From Hymenobacter caeli (GTDB lineage: Bacteria > Bacteroidota > Bacteroidia > Cytophagales > Hymenobacteraceae), in contig NZ_JABSNP010000005.1 of assembly GCF_013294115.1 (NCBI RefSeq), positions 1-64,000 on the forward strand: a stretch of DNA of 64,000 nucleotides, given 5' to 3'. Shown here one piece after another: positions 54,765 through 61,961 of the stretch (within the stretch, counting starts at the first letter, position 1; each line of letters opens with the position of its first letter). A model generated the notes under the pieces. The model was not told the DNA's origin. It did no database searches and saw nothing but the letters and a program-made list of their open reading frames with translations. The position numbers and the translations under genes were made by a program.

Positions 54765-54929
54765 TTACTTGTTGCCGGTGGTGATGAACTCCTGCACTTT
54801 GTCGAGGAGCACCATTTCCTCTTTGAAGGTGTAAGCGCCGGTCTTCTCCGATTTTACGGCGCGAATGACCTTTGCCCAGTTCTTGGCGTTCTCCGTGGTT
54901 TTCAGAGTTGCTACTACTTTCTTAGCCAT
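54765..54929 (-). CDS. DUF4295 small protein
   Basis: The 54-residue basic protein starts MAKKVVATLKTTENAKNWAK and ends KVQEFITTGNK. This is the DUF4295 family, restricted to Bacteroidota and always encoded between ribosomal protein L33 and ftsY, as here; a ribosome-linked role is inferred from that. It starts 8 bp after the end of rpmG on the minus strand. It is too short for most ORF cut-offs but is well supported. Confidence 0.93.
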   Translation of the reverse strand: MAKKVVATLKTTENAKNWAKVIRAVKSEKTGAYTFKEEMVLLDKVQEFITTGNK

Positions 54930-54937
54930 AACGCAGG

Positions 54938-55120
54938 TTATTTAATCTCTTTGTGAACAGTCATTTTGCGCATGATCGGGTTGAATTTCTTCAGCTCGAT
55001 GCGCTCGGGGGTATTCTTGCGGTTCTTGGTGGTGATGTAGCGCGAGGTGCCCGGCAGCCCCGAGTTTTTATGCTCGGTGCATTCCATGATAACCTGCACC
55101 CGGTTTCCTTTCTTGGCCAT
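54938..55120 (-). CDS. rpmG: 50S ribosomal protein L33
   Basis: The 60-residue basic protein begins [18 protein letters not shown] and has [20 protein letters not shown], the L33 signature, ending MTVHKEIK. Only one cysteine is left, so it is the form without the zinc-binding Cys set. The ATG at 55120 is chosen because a longer frame upstream is not protein-like. It sits between rpmB and DUF4295 in the conserved order. Confidence 0.96.
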   Translation of the reverse strand: MAKKGNRVQVIMECTEHKNSGLPGTSRYITTKNRKNTPERIELKKFNPIMRKMTVHKEIK

Positions 55121-55246
55121 CTCGACGGGGGTTGTTTTTGGTTTTAGGATTGCAAAGGTACGGCCTTTTGGGGAAACCGCAAAAAACCAGGCACCTTTTG
55201 CTTTTTTATAGACTTGCCAGCCAGGGGGTTGCCGTAGCACCGGCGC

Positions 55247-55323
55247 CCCCGGGCCCGCCAATGCCAGCGCCGATACCCGGCCCGCGGGCTGGTGCATCGG
55301 CGCTGGCATTGGCGGGCCCGGGG
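55247..55323. repeat. Inverted repeat with perfect 28-bp arms between rpmB and rpmG
   Basis: Arms 55247-55274 and 55296-55323 (CCCCGGGCCCGCCAATGCCA...) with a 21-nt loop. It lies inside the rpmB-rpmG intergenic gap of about 240 bp, which is usually short in this operon. Confidence 0.88.
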
Positions 55324-55361
55324 TTGAACAATGGCTGCCCGGCCCACAATTGCATCGTTGA

Positions 55362-55601
55362 TTAATAGACGACGAAGCCCTGCTCTTTGGCTTTCTTCAA
55401 CACGGCCATGATGCCGTTTTTGTTAATGGTGCGGAGGGTGGAAGTGGCCACTTTCAGCGTCACCCAGGCGTCTTGCTCGGGAATATAGAAGCGCTTCTTC
55501 TGCAGATTCGGGTAGAACTTGCGCTTGGTTTTGTTATTAGCGTGCGACACGTTGTTGCCAACGCGGGTGCGCTTGCCGGTCAAATCACAAACTCGGGCCA
55601 T
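55362..55601 (-). CDS. rpmB: 50S ribosomal protein L28
   Basis: The 79-residue basic protein starts [23 protein letters not shown] and has [18 protein letters not shown] and [16 protein letters not shown], the L28 pattern. The length matches Bacteroidota L28. It is the first gene of the rpmB-rpmG-DUF4295-ftsY group. Confidence 0.96.
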   Translation of the reverse strand: MARVCDLTGKRTRVGNNVSHANNKTKRKFYPNLQKKRFYIPEQDAWVTLKVATSTLRTINKNGIMAVLKKAKEQGFVVY

Positions 55602-55683
55602 GATATCGGGGGATTAGAAATTACAAAGCAGGGAAACGGGCCGCAAATATCGGTAAAAGTCTGCCAATTACCAACTACCCGTT

Positions 55684-55884
55684 TCATTTTCCTGCCGGCG
55701 CGGGCCCCGGGGGCTTAAAATTCCAGGGGCAATGGCGGCAGCCGTTGCGGCAGCAGTAGCCCCGCCGCTGGTGGTACTGGGCCGTGAACACGAGGTAGCC
55801 CTCGGGCGTGGTGTAGTAGTCGCCGGGCAGCAGGGGCCGGGCGGCAAACTCTTCCAGGGTGGGGCGCTTGGGCTCAGCGGGCAT
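55684..55884 (-). CDS. DUF5522 family protein
   Basis: The 66-residue protein has the family core GDYYTTPEGYLVFTAQYHQRRGYCC followed by RNGCRHCPW, so four cysteines are packed in CCxxxCxxCPW, suggesting metal binding. Family function is unknown. Its start overlaps the end of the RidA gene by 11 bp on the same strand. Confidence 0.85.
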   Translation of the reverse strand: MPAEPKRPTLEEFAARPLLPGDYYTTPEGYLVFTAQYHQRRGYCCRNGCRHCPWNFKPPGPAPAGK

Positions 55885-56263
55885 CGGGGGGCAGCACGGC
55901 GATGCACTCGATTTCAACCAGGGCCTCCAGTGGCAGGCGCGACACCTCGACGGTGGTGCGGGCCGGGCGGTGGTCCCCGAACACATCGGCGTACACGGCG
56001 TTCATGCGGGCAAAGTCGGCGAAGTTTTTCAAGAACACCGACGTTTTCACGACGTCGGCCAGGCCCAGGCCTTGGGCCGAGAGCACCGTGGCCAGGTTGG
56101 CCAGTACTTGCCGGGTCTGGTCCTCGATGGTGAGGGCCTCGATGCGCATGGTGGCGGGCACGAGCGGCGTTTGGCCGGAGCAAAACACGAAGCCGCCGGC
56201 CACGATGGCCTGCGCGTAGGGCCCCACGGCGGCGGGCGCGTCGGGGTGGTGGAGGGCTTGCAT
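55874..56263 (-). CDS. RidA/YjgF family reactive-imine deaminase
   Basis: The 129-residue protein has AAVGPYAQAIVAGGFVFCSGQTPL at the start, QTRQVLANLATVLSAQGLGLADVVKTSVFL in the middle, and RTTVEVSRLPLEALVEIECIA at the end, with the catalytic Arg in RTTVEV. RidA trimers hydrolyse enamine/imine intermediates from PLP enzymes. The length is standard. It overlaps the DUF5522 gene. Confidence 0.94.
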   Translation of the reverse strand: MQALHHPDAPAAVGPYAQAIVAGGFVFCSGQTPLVPATMRIEALTIEDQTRQVLANLATVLSAQGLGLADVVKTSVFLKNFADFARMNAVYADVFGDHRPARTTVEVSRLPLEALVEIECIAVLPPDAR

Positions 56264-56411
56264 GGGGCAAAGGTAGAAGCAGCCGACGCGCCCACCCGAA
56301 CCGCCGCGGCTTTAGCTGTATTTTTGAGCAGCTTACCACTTTTTGCCGGGCCTGCTGGCGTCCCCGCCCCGCCAAGCAGGCCGGATAGTTAACGCATAAC
56401 CCTGACGGACC

Positions 56412-56930
56412 ATGCTACGCTTGTTCTTATTGGTTGCCTCGGTTGCCCAACTGCTCGTTTTTCGGGCCAATGCCCAGCAAAATGCGCCCGTCAACTCAGC
56501 CCCGCTGGCCCCCAATGCCCCTGCCGACCGGCCAGTGAGCGTAGCAGTAGCCGATGACTCGGAGGCAGAAGCTGCTTTGGCAGCCTTTGAGCAGCATATC
56601 GCCCCCGCCATAAAAAAGGCGCGGGCCACCTTGCCCCAAGCCAAAAAACGCTTCTTGCAAGGGCTGCCCAGCGGGCAAGCCTTTTACGTTACCACGCGCA
56701 TCTCGGACCCGAATGGCCCCTACGAGCAAGTATTCGTGCGTGTTAAGCAATGGCAGGGAACGCAGGTACAAGGCTTCATTGCCAGCCAGCTCGATGTGGT
56801 CAAAACCTACCAACAAAACCAACTAATTACTTTCTCTGCGTCGGACGTATTCGACTGGACCATCAGCCGTCCCGATGGCTCCGAGGAAGGTAACTTCGTT
56901 GGGAAATTAATTGATGCCGGCAACCAATAA
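56412..56930 (+). CDS. Secreted DUF2314 domain protein
   Basis: The 172-residue protein has a signal peptide (residues 1-22, FRANAQ) and a DUF2314 domain at about 60-170: IAPAIKKARATLPQAKKRFLQGL, FYVTTRISDPNGPYEQVFVRV, and SDVFDWTISRPDGSEEGNFVGK, which carries the DWxxxxxDGxxxGNF end of the family. Function unknown. It is followed by 80 bp and the ornithine aminotransferase gene. Confidence 0.75.
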   Translation: MLRLFLLVASVAQLLVFRANAQQNAPVNSAPLAPNAPADRPVSVAVADDSEAEAALAAFEQHIAPAIKKARATLPQAKKRFLQGLPSGQAFYVTTRISDPNGPYEQVFVRVKQWQGTQVQGFIASQLDVVKTYQQNQLITFSASDVFDWTISRPDGSEEGNFVGKLIDAGNQ

Positions 56931-57011
56931 ACTTCACCTGCTCAGCGCGTTTCTTCTAGTAAATAAATTAGAAATTCGTAAGATTCCCACCGCTCATTCC
57001 CTCCCACCCCC

Positions 57012-58268
57012 ATGCAATTATCCGCCCCCGCCCTGCCCACCACCGCTAGCCGCGCCGAGCAGCTCATGGCCCTCGAAGACCGCTACGGGGCCCACAACTA
57101 CCACCCGCTGCCCGTGGTGCTGGCCCGCGGCGAGGGCGTGCACCTGTGGGACGTGGACGGCCGGCGCTACTACGATTTCCTCTCCGCCTACTCGGCTGTG
57201 AACCAGGGGCACTGCCACCCGCGCATCGTCGGGGCCCTGGCGGCGCAGGCGCAAACGCTGACGCTGACCTCGCGGGCATTTTTCAACGACCAACTCGGAC
57301 CGGCCGAGCAGCAGCTGTGCGAGCTGTTTAAGTACGACAAGGCGCTGCTGATGAACTCCGGGGCCGAGGCCGTGGAAACGGCCCTCAAGCTGGCCCGCAA
57401 GTGGGGCTACCAGGAAAAAGGCATCGCGCCCAACCAGGCACGCATCATAGTAGCCGAGCACAACTTCCACGGGCGCACCACGGGCATCATCTCCTTCAGC
57501 ACCGACGGCGAGAGCACGGGCGGCTTCGGGCCCTTCGCGCCGGGCTACCAGGTGGTGCCCTACAACGACATCGAGGCCCTGGCCGCGGCCCTGCAAGACC
57601 CGCACGTGTGCGGCTTCCTGATTGAGCCCATCCAGGGCGAGGCCGGCGTGGTGCTGCCCGCCGTGGGCTACCTGGCGCAGGCCACCGCGCTGTGCAAGGA
57701 GCACAACGTGCTGCTGATTACCGACGAAATCCAGACCGGCCTGGGGCGCACGGGCAAGCTGCTGGCCTCCGACCACGAGGCGGTGCGCGGCGACATTCTC
57801 ATCCTGGGCAAGGCCCTGAGCGGCGGCGTGTTGCCCGTGTCGGCGGTGCTGGCCGATGATGCAATCATGCTCACGATTCAGCCCGGGCAGCACGGCTCCA
57901 CGTTTGGCGGCAACCCGCTGGCCTGCGCCGTGCTGCGGGCGGCGCTGGACGTGCTCATCGACGAAAAGCTGGCGGAAAATGCCGCCCGGCTGGGCGAGAT
58001 TTTCCGGCAGCGGATGCGCCAGGTGCAGGCCGAATGCCCCGCCACGGTGGAGCTGGTGCGCGGCCGGGGCCTGCTCAACGCGGTGGTCATCCGGCCCGCC
58101 GCCGACGGCCGCACGGCCTGGGACGTGTGCGTGAGCCTGTTGGAGCGCGGCGTGCTGGCCAAGCCCACCCACGGCGACATCATCCGCTTCGCGCCGCCGC
58201 TCGTCATCACCGAAGCACAACTACACGAAGCCTGCGACGTAATTGCGGACGTAATCCGGGAATTTTAG
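57012..58268 (+). CDS. rocD: Ornithine--oxo-acid transaminase
   Basis: The 418-residue class III PLP aminotransferase moves the delta-amino group of ornithine to 2-oxoglutarate, giving glutamate semialdehyde. PLP contacts: Asp238 in [15 protein letters not shown] and the Schiff-base Lys267 in [10 protein letters not shown]. The start [13 protein letters not shown] and the segment [17 protein letters not shown] are specific to RocD within the class. The length is typical. Confidence 0.95.
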   Translation: MQLSAPALPTTASRAEQLMALEDRYGAHNYHPLPVVLARGEGVHLWDVDGRRYYDFLSAYSAVNQGHCHPRIVGALAAQAQTLTLTSRAFFNDQLGPAEQQLCELFKYDKALLMNSGAEAVETALKLARKWGYQEKGIAPNQARIIVAEHNFHGRTTGIISFSTDGESTGGFGPFAPGYQVVPYNDIEALAAALQDPHVCGFLIEPIQGEAGVVLPAVGYLAQATALCKEHNVLLITDEIQTGLGRTGKLLASDHEAVRGDILILGKALSGGVLPVSAVLADDAIMLTIQPGQHGSTFGGNPLACAVLRAALDVLIDEKLAENAARLGEIFRQRMRQVQAECPATVELVRGRGLLNAVVIRPAADGRTAWDVCVSLLERGVLAKPTHGDIIRFAPPLVITEAQLHEACDVIADVIREF

Positions 58269-58284
58269 CCCGGGGCCCTCCCCC

Positions 58285-58869
58285 ATGATTTCTGTACGCT
58301 TACGCCCGGTTGCCTTTTTACTTACGCTGAGCCTGCTGGCCGGCTGCCGGAGCGAGCGGACCGCCTTCAACTTTAGTACGCCGGTTGGCGCGGGCCCCGG
58401 GGCCCGGGCGCGCACCCCGCGGCCGGCGCCGGCCGCGCCCACCGCAGTACTGGTCACCACCACCCTGGCTGAAGTAACTGCCGTTGCCCCAGGGGCCCCA
58501 GAATCAGCAGTTGCAACGGGGGCCCCGCCGCGCAAAAGCTTTGGCCGTTCGGTACGCGCGCAGGCGCAGCACTTGCTGACGCTAAGTTCCTTGCAGCAAC
58601 CCGCAGCCGCGCCGGAAGCCCCGGCGCAACTGCGGTCCCACCGCCGGGCCGCCGGGGCCCTGGCCCGCACCCAGCGCACCACGGAGGCCGGGCTGGGGCG
58701 CACGGTGCTGTTCATTTTGGGCGTGGTGCTGGGCGTGCTGGCGGGCCTGGCCGCGCTGGTGAACCTGATTTTCGGAGTGGGCTTCTTCACCGCGCTGGGC
58801 TACACGGCGGCGGGCTTGGTGGTGCTCTACCTGCTATACAATCTTTTCAGTCCGAAGAAAAAGGCCTGA
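58285..58869 (+). CDS. Hypothetical lipoprotein with C-terminal membrane helices
   Basis: The 194-residue protein has a lipobox (LSLLAGC, about Cys21), a Pro/Ala-rich disordered region to about 130, then two hydrophobic helices at about 138-160 and 165-187 (VLFILGVVLGVLAGLAALV and ALGYTAAGLVVLYLLYNLF) and a basic end (SPKKKA). I do not recognise a family. It starts 16 bp after rocD. Confidence 0.65.
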   Translation: MISVRLRPVAFLLTLSLLAGCRSERTAFNFSTPVGAGPGARARTPRPAPAAPTAVLVTTTLAEVTAVAPGAPESAVATGAPPRKSFGRSVRAQAQHLLTLSSLQQPAAAPEAPAQLRSHRRAAGALARTQRTTEAGLGRTVLFILGVVLGVLAGLAALVNLIFGVGFFTALGYTAAGLVVLYLLYNLFSPKKKA

Positions 58870-59100
58870 GGTAGCGGCTCCCGGGGCAGGTACCCACCAT
58901 GCTCGGCAGGCTTGTTACCAGCGCGACCACACGGGCAAACGCTACTGGCTCCTGCCCACTCCGCTGCTGGTTGGCCAGTGCACTTGCCGCCACGAGCACT
59001 AGCTGCCCGAGCCCGCTTACCCCGGCCGGGGAACCGGGCCCCGGCGCGGGCGTGCCTGCGCCCCCAACCAAATGACTGCTCTACCAACATCCCCCTTCAA

Positions 59101-59481
59101 ATGAACGCAGTACGCTTGTTTTGGCTGGGCGGCCTCCTGTGCGGTGCGGGCGGGGTGGTGCTGGGCTTCGGCCTGGGCGGGGGCTGGGGCCTGCTGACCG
59201 GCTTCGGCGGCCTGGCCCTCGGTTTATTCCTGCTGATGGTCGGCACTTTTGGCATTGGCCTGCAAGGCCCGGCCCGCGCCCGGTTCACGCTCGTGGCGTT
59301 GCTGGGGCTGGGGCTGCCCGTGGCCGGCCTGGCGCTGGGCTGGCACTTGGGCGGCTTGGTCGGAATTGGGGTTGGGCTGCTGGCGCTGGGCCTGGGGGCA
59401 GTGGTCAGCGCGGCGGGCATGATCTTCGGCCCCACGGCCGGCCCCCCGCCACAGCCTGAGCAGGCACCCATCGGCCCATGA
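59101..59481 (+). CDS. Small hypothetical membrane protein
   Basis: The 126-residue protein is almost all hydrophobic, with four glycine-rich helices (GGLLCGAGGVVLGFGLGGGWGL and others) and a Pro-rich tail. I do not recognise it. The ATG at 59101 follows CTTCAA; a longer frame upstream is not convincing. It lies between the lipoprotein gene and hemB. Confidence 0.55.
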   Translation: MNAVRLFWLGGLLCGAGGVVLGFGLGGGWGLLTGFGGLALGLFLLMVGTFGIGLQGPARARFTLVALLGLGLPVAGLALGWHLGGLVGIGVGLLALGLGAVVSAAGMIFGPTAGPPPQPEQAPIGP

Positions 59482-59584
59482 GCCGGCGCTGGCTCGTCCT
59501 CGGGAAGCCATTTCGCGCAAGCTGCTGTTACCGTTTCGTTCGTTGCTGTTTTATTTGAAATTACGCTTTTAGATTTTCCCAAAT

Positions 59585-60571
59585 ATGCTCCCCGTCGACC
59601 GCCCCCGCCGCAACCGTAAATCGCAGGTTATCCGCGACATGGTGCAGGAAACCCGCCTCACCGCCCACGATTTTATCTTCCCCCTGTTCCTCATCGAAGG
59701 CCACAGCCAGCGGCTGGAGGTGAAGTCCATGCCCGGCATCTACCGCTACTCGGCCGATACGGTAATTGAAGAGGTAGGGCGTTGCGTGGAGCTGGGCATC
59801 AAGGCGTTCGCGCCGTTTCCGAGCATCAGCGACGGCCTCAAGGACCGGCTGGCGCGCGAATCGGCCAACATGGACGGGCTGTACTTAAGGACGGTGGCCG
59901 ACCTCAAGCGGCAGTTTCCGGACGTGGTGCTGATGACCGACGTGGCCATGGACCCCTACAGCAGCGACGGCCACGACGGCGTGGTGGACGTGGACTCGGG
60001 CGAAATCCTCAACGACGCCAGCCTGGAAGTGCTGGGCCAGATGGCGCTGGCCCAGGCCCGCGCCGGGGCCGACATCATCGGGCCCTCCGACATGATGGAC
60101 GGCCGCGTGGCCTGGATTCGGGACGTGCTGGACAGCAACGCCTTCCAGCACGTGAGCATCATGAGCTACACGGCCAAGTACGCCTCGGCGTTCTACGGCC
60201 CCTTCCGCGACGCGCTGGACTCGGCCCCCAAAAAGGGCGACAAGAAGAGCTACCAGATGAACCCCGCCAACCGCATCGAGGCCCTGCGCGAGCTGGCCCT
60301 CGACGAGACGGAAGGCGCGGACATGGTGATGATCAAGCCCGCTTTGAGCTACCTCGACATCATCCGCGAGGTGAAGGACCGCACCCACCTGCCCGTGACG
60401 GCCTACAACGTATCGGGCGAGTATGCCATGGTGAAAGCCGCCGCCCTCAACGGCTGGATGGACGGCGAGCGCACCATGATGGAAGTGCTGCTGAGCATCA
60501 AGCGCGCCGGGGCCGACGCCATCCTCACCTACTTCGCTAAAGAGGCGGCTGAGGTGCTGCGCAAGGGTTAG
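59585..60571 (+). CDS. hemB: Delta-aminolevulinic acid dehydratase
   Basis: The 328-residue TIM-barrel enzyme joins two aminolevulinate molecules to porphobilinogen in haem synthesis. The two Schiff-base lysines are K198 (SYTAKYASAFYGPFRD) and K251 (MIKPALSYLD). At the metal site it has TDVAMDPYSSDGHDG with Asp in place of the zinc cysteines, so it is the magnesium-type enzyme. The length is standard. Confidence 0.97.
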   Translation: MLPVDRPRRNRKSQVIRDMVQETRLTAHDFIFPLFLIEGHSQRLEVKSMPGIYRYSADTVIEEVGRCVELGIKAFAPFPSISDGLKDRLARESANMDGLYLRTVADLKRQFPDVVLMTDVAMDPYSSDGHDGVVDVDSGEILNDASLEVLGQMALAQARAGADIIGPSDMMDGRVAWIRDVLDSNAFQHVSIMSYTAKYASAFYGPFRDALDSAPKKGDKKSYQMNPANRIEALRELALDETEGADMVMIKPALSYLDIIREVKDRTHLPVTAYNVSGEYAMVKAAALNGWMDGERTMMEVLLSIKRAGADAILTYFAKEAAEVLRKG

Positions 60572-60577
60572 CCCGCC

Positions 60578-60871
60578 CTAACCGGGCACCGGCACCCGGC
60601 CGGCCGGGGCGGGTGCTTCCCGGTCGAAGCGTTCGAGCACGATGGGGAAGACGACCAGCTCGCCGAACAGGGCCCCGGCGATGGCCACGGCGGTGAGCGC
60701 CCCGAACAGGGCCCCGGTTTTCAGCGAGCCGAACATCATGAAAGCGTAGCCAAAGAACAGGATGGCGCTGGTGAGCACGATGGCCGGCCCCGCGTGGGCG
60801 ATGGTGCGCCGCCGGGCGGCGGCCGGGCCCTGGCCCGCGCGCCGGCCAAGGTACGCGCCCCCTCAGCGCAT
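60578..60871 (-). pseudogene. C-terminal remnant of an RND/MMPL exporter
   Basis: A minus-strand frame with no start codon in the expected place reads AHAGPAIVLTSAILFFGYAFMMF, then SLKTGALFGALTAVAIAGALFGELVVFPIVL and a Pro-rich end. This is the last pair of membrane helices of an RND/MMPL-type transporter, a protein of about 800 residues normally. Upstream of a stop codon near 60871 the sequence becomes AT-rich and non-coding. The rest of the gene has been lost. Confidence 0.72.
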
Positions 60872-61058
60872 CCGGCTCTTTTTCAAGCCAATAGCCATTC
60901 CGGTATTAAGTCTGATTTATTCTCATAGTAGTTTTCGTTAAAATGTTATCTGTCAATAATTTGCAAAATAAAATATCCTTGTTTCCGGCTTTATTAAAGT
61001 CCGACAAAGGCAACTATTCTGTTGGTTAGCGCCTCTGGGGCCCGCGTTCTTTGACGGC

Positions 61059-61961
61059 ATGAACCTCCGCCACTTCGCCGCCTACTTCCAGGAACGGTTT
61101 CCGCCCGTGAACATGGGGCTGTTCGCCGTTCTCTTCCTCACCGTGTTTGCCGTGGCGCACCAGGCGGGCCGGGCCGGGCCGGTGCTGCGCTACCTGGGCT
61201 GGCGCGAGGCGCTGGGCGTGGCGGCCACGGTGTCGTTCTTCTTCCGGCTGCGCGTGTTTGACGAGCAGAAAGACTACGCCAGCGACGCCCGTTTCCACCC
61301 GGGGCGGGTGCTGCAAACGGGGCGCGTGACGCTGCCGCAGCTCCGGGCGCTGGCGGGGGCAGGGGCGGCGCTGGAGCTGGCGTGGGCGGGGCTGATGGGC
61401 GGGCCCGCGCTGGCCGGCTGGGCCCTGGCGCTGGCCTACAGCGGGCTGATGCGCCGCGAGTTTTTCGTGCCGGCCTTCCTCGCGCCCCGGCTGGTGCTGT
61501 ACGCCGTGAGCCACATGCTGATTATGCCGCTGGTCATTCTGTGGCTGTGGCTGGCCTACGCGCCACCGGGCTCCCCGCTGCTGCCCCTGCTGATGCTGCT
61601 GAGCTTGCTGGGCGGCTTCGCTTTCGAGCTGGCCCGCAAGATTCACGCCCCCGCCGCCGAGCGGGCGGGCCTGGCTACTTACTCGCAAATCATGGGGCTG
61701 CGGCGGGCGGTGGCGGCGGTGCTGCTGGTGCTGCTGGCCGGCGGCGCGGCGCAGGCCTGGCTGCTGCGGCAGGTGCAGGCGGGGGCCTGGGCCTTCGTGG
61801 GGCTGGGGGCCCTGTACGCGGCCACGCTGGCCCTGTACGGCGCGGGCCTGGCCCGGCCCCGCGAGGCCACCCTGCGCCGGGCCGAACTCCTGGTTTCCCT
61901 CTTCATCCTCAGCAGCTACCTCTTCCTCCTTGTCCAGATTCAATTCGCGCCCGGCCGCTAG
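61059..61961 (+). CDS. UbiA-like membrane prenyltransferase family protein
   Basis: The 300-residue protein has about eight helices. The first UbiA motif is present as FDEQKDYASD (D68, D72, D76 after RLR), in the context FFFRLRVFDEQKDYASDARF (in part). The second aspartate motif is replaced by FELARKIHAPAAERAGLATYS (quoted in part), with E190, R193, K194 and E201. This E..RK form occurs in an uncharacterised UbiA branch. It would join an isoprenoid or a lipid head group to an acceptor in the membrane, but the substrates are unknown. The next gene overlaps its end. Confidence 0.75.
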   Translation: MNLRHFAAYFQERFPPVNMGLFAVLFLTVFAVAHQAGRAGPVLRYLGWREALGVAATVSFFFRLRVFDEQKDYASDARFHPGRVLQTGRVTLPQLRALAGAGAALELAWAGLMGGPALAGWALALAYSGLMRREFFVPAFLAPRLVLYAVSHMLIMPLVILWLWLAYAPPGSPLLPLLMLLSLLGGFAFELARKIHAPAAERAGLATYSQIMGLRRAVAAVLLVLLAGGAAQAWLLRQVQAGAWAFVGLGALYAATLALYGAGLARPREATLRRAELLVSLFILSSYLFLLVQIQFAPGR

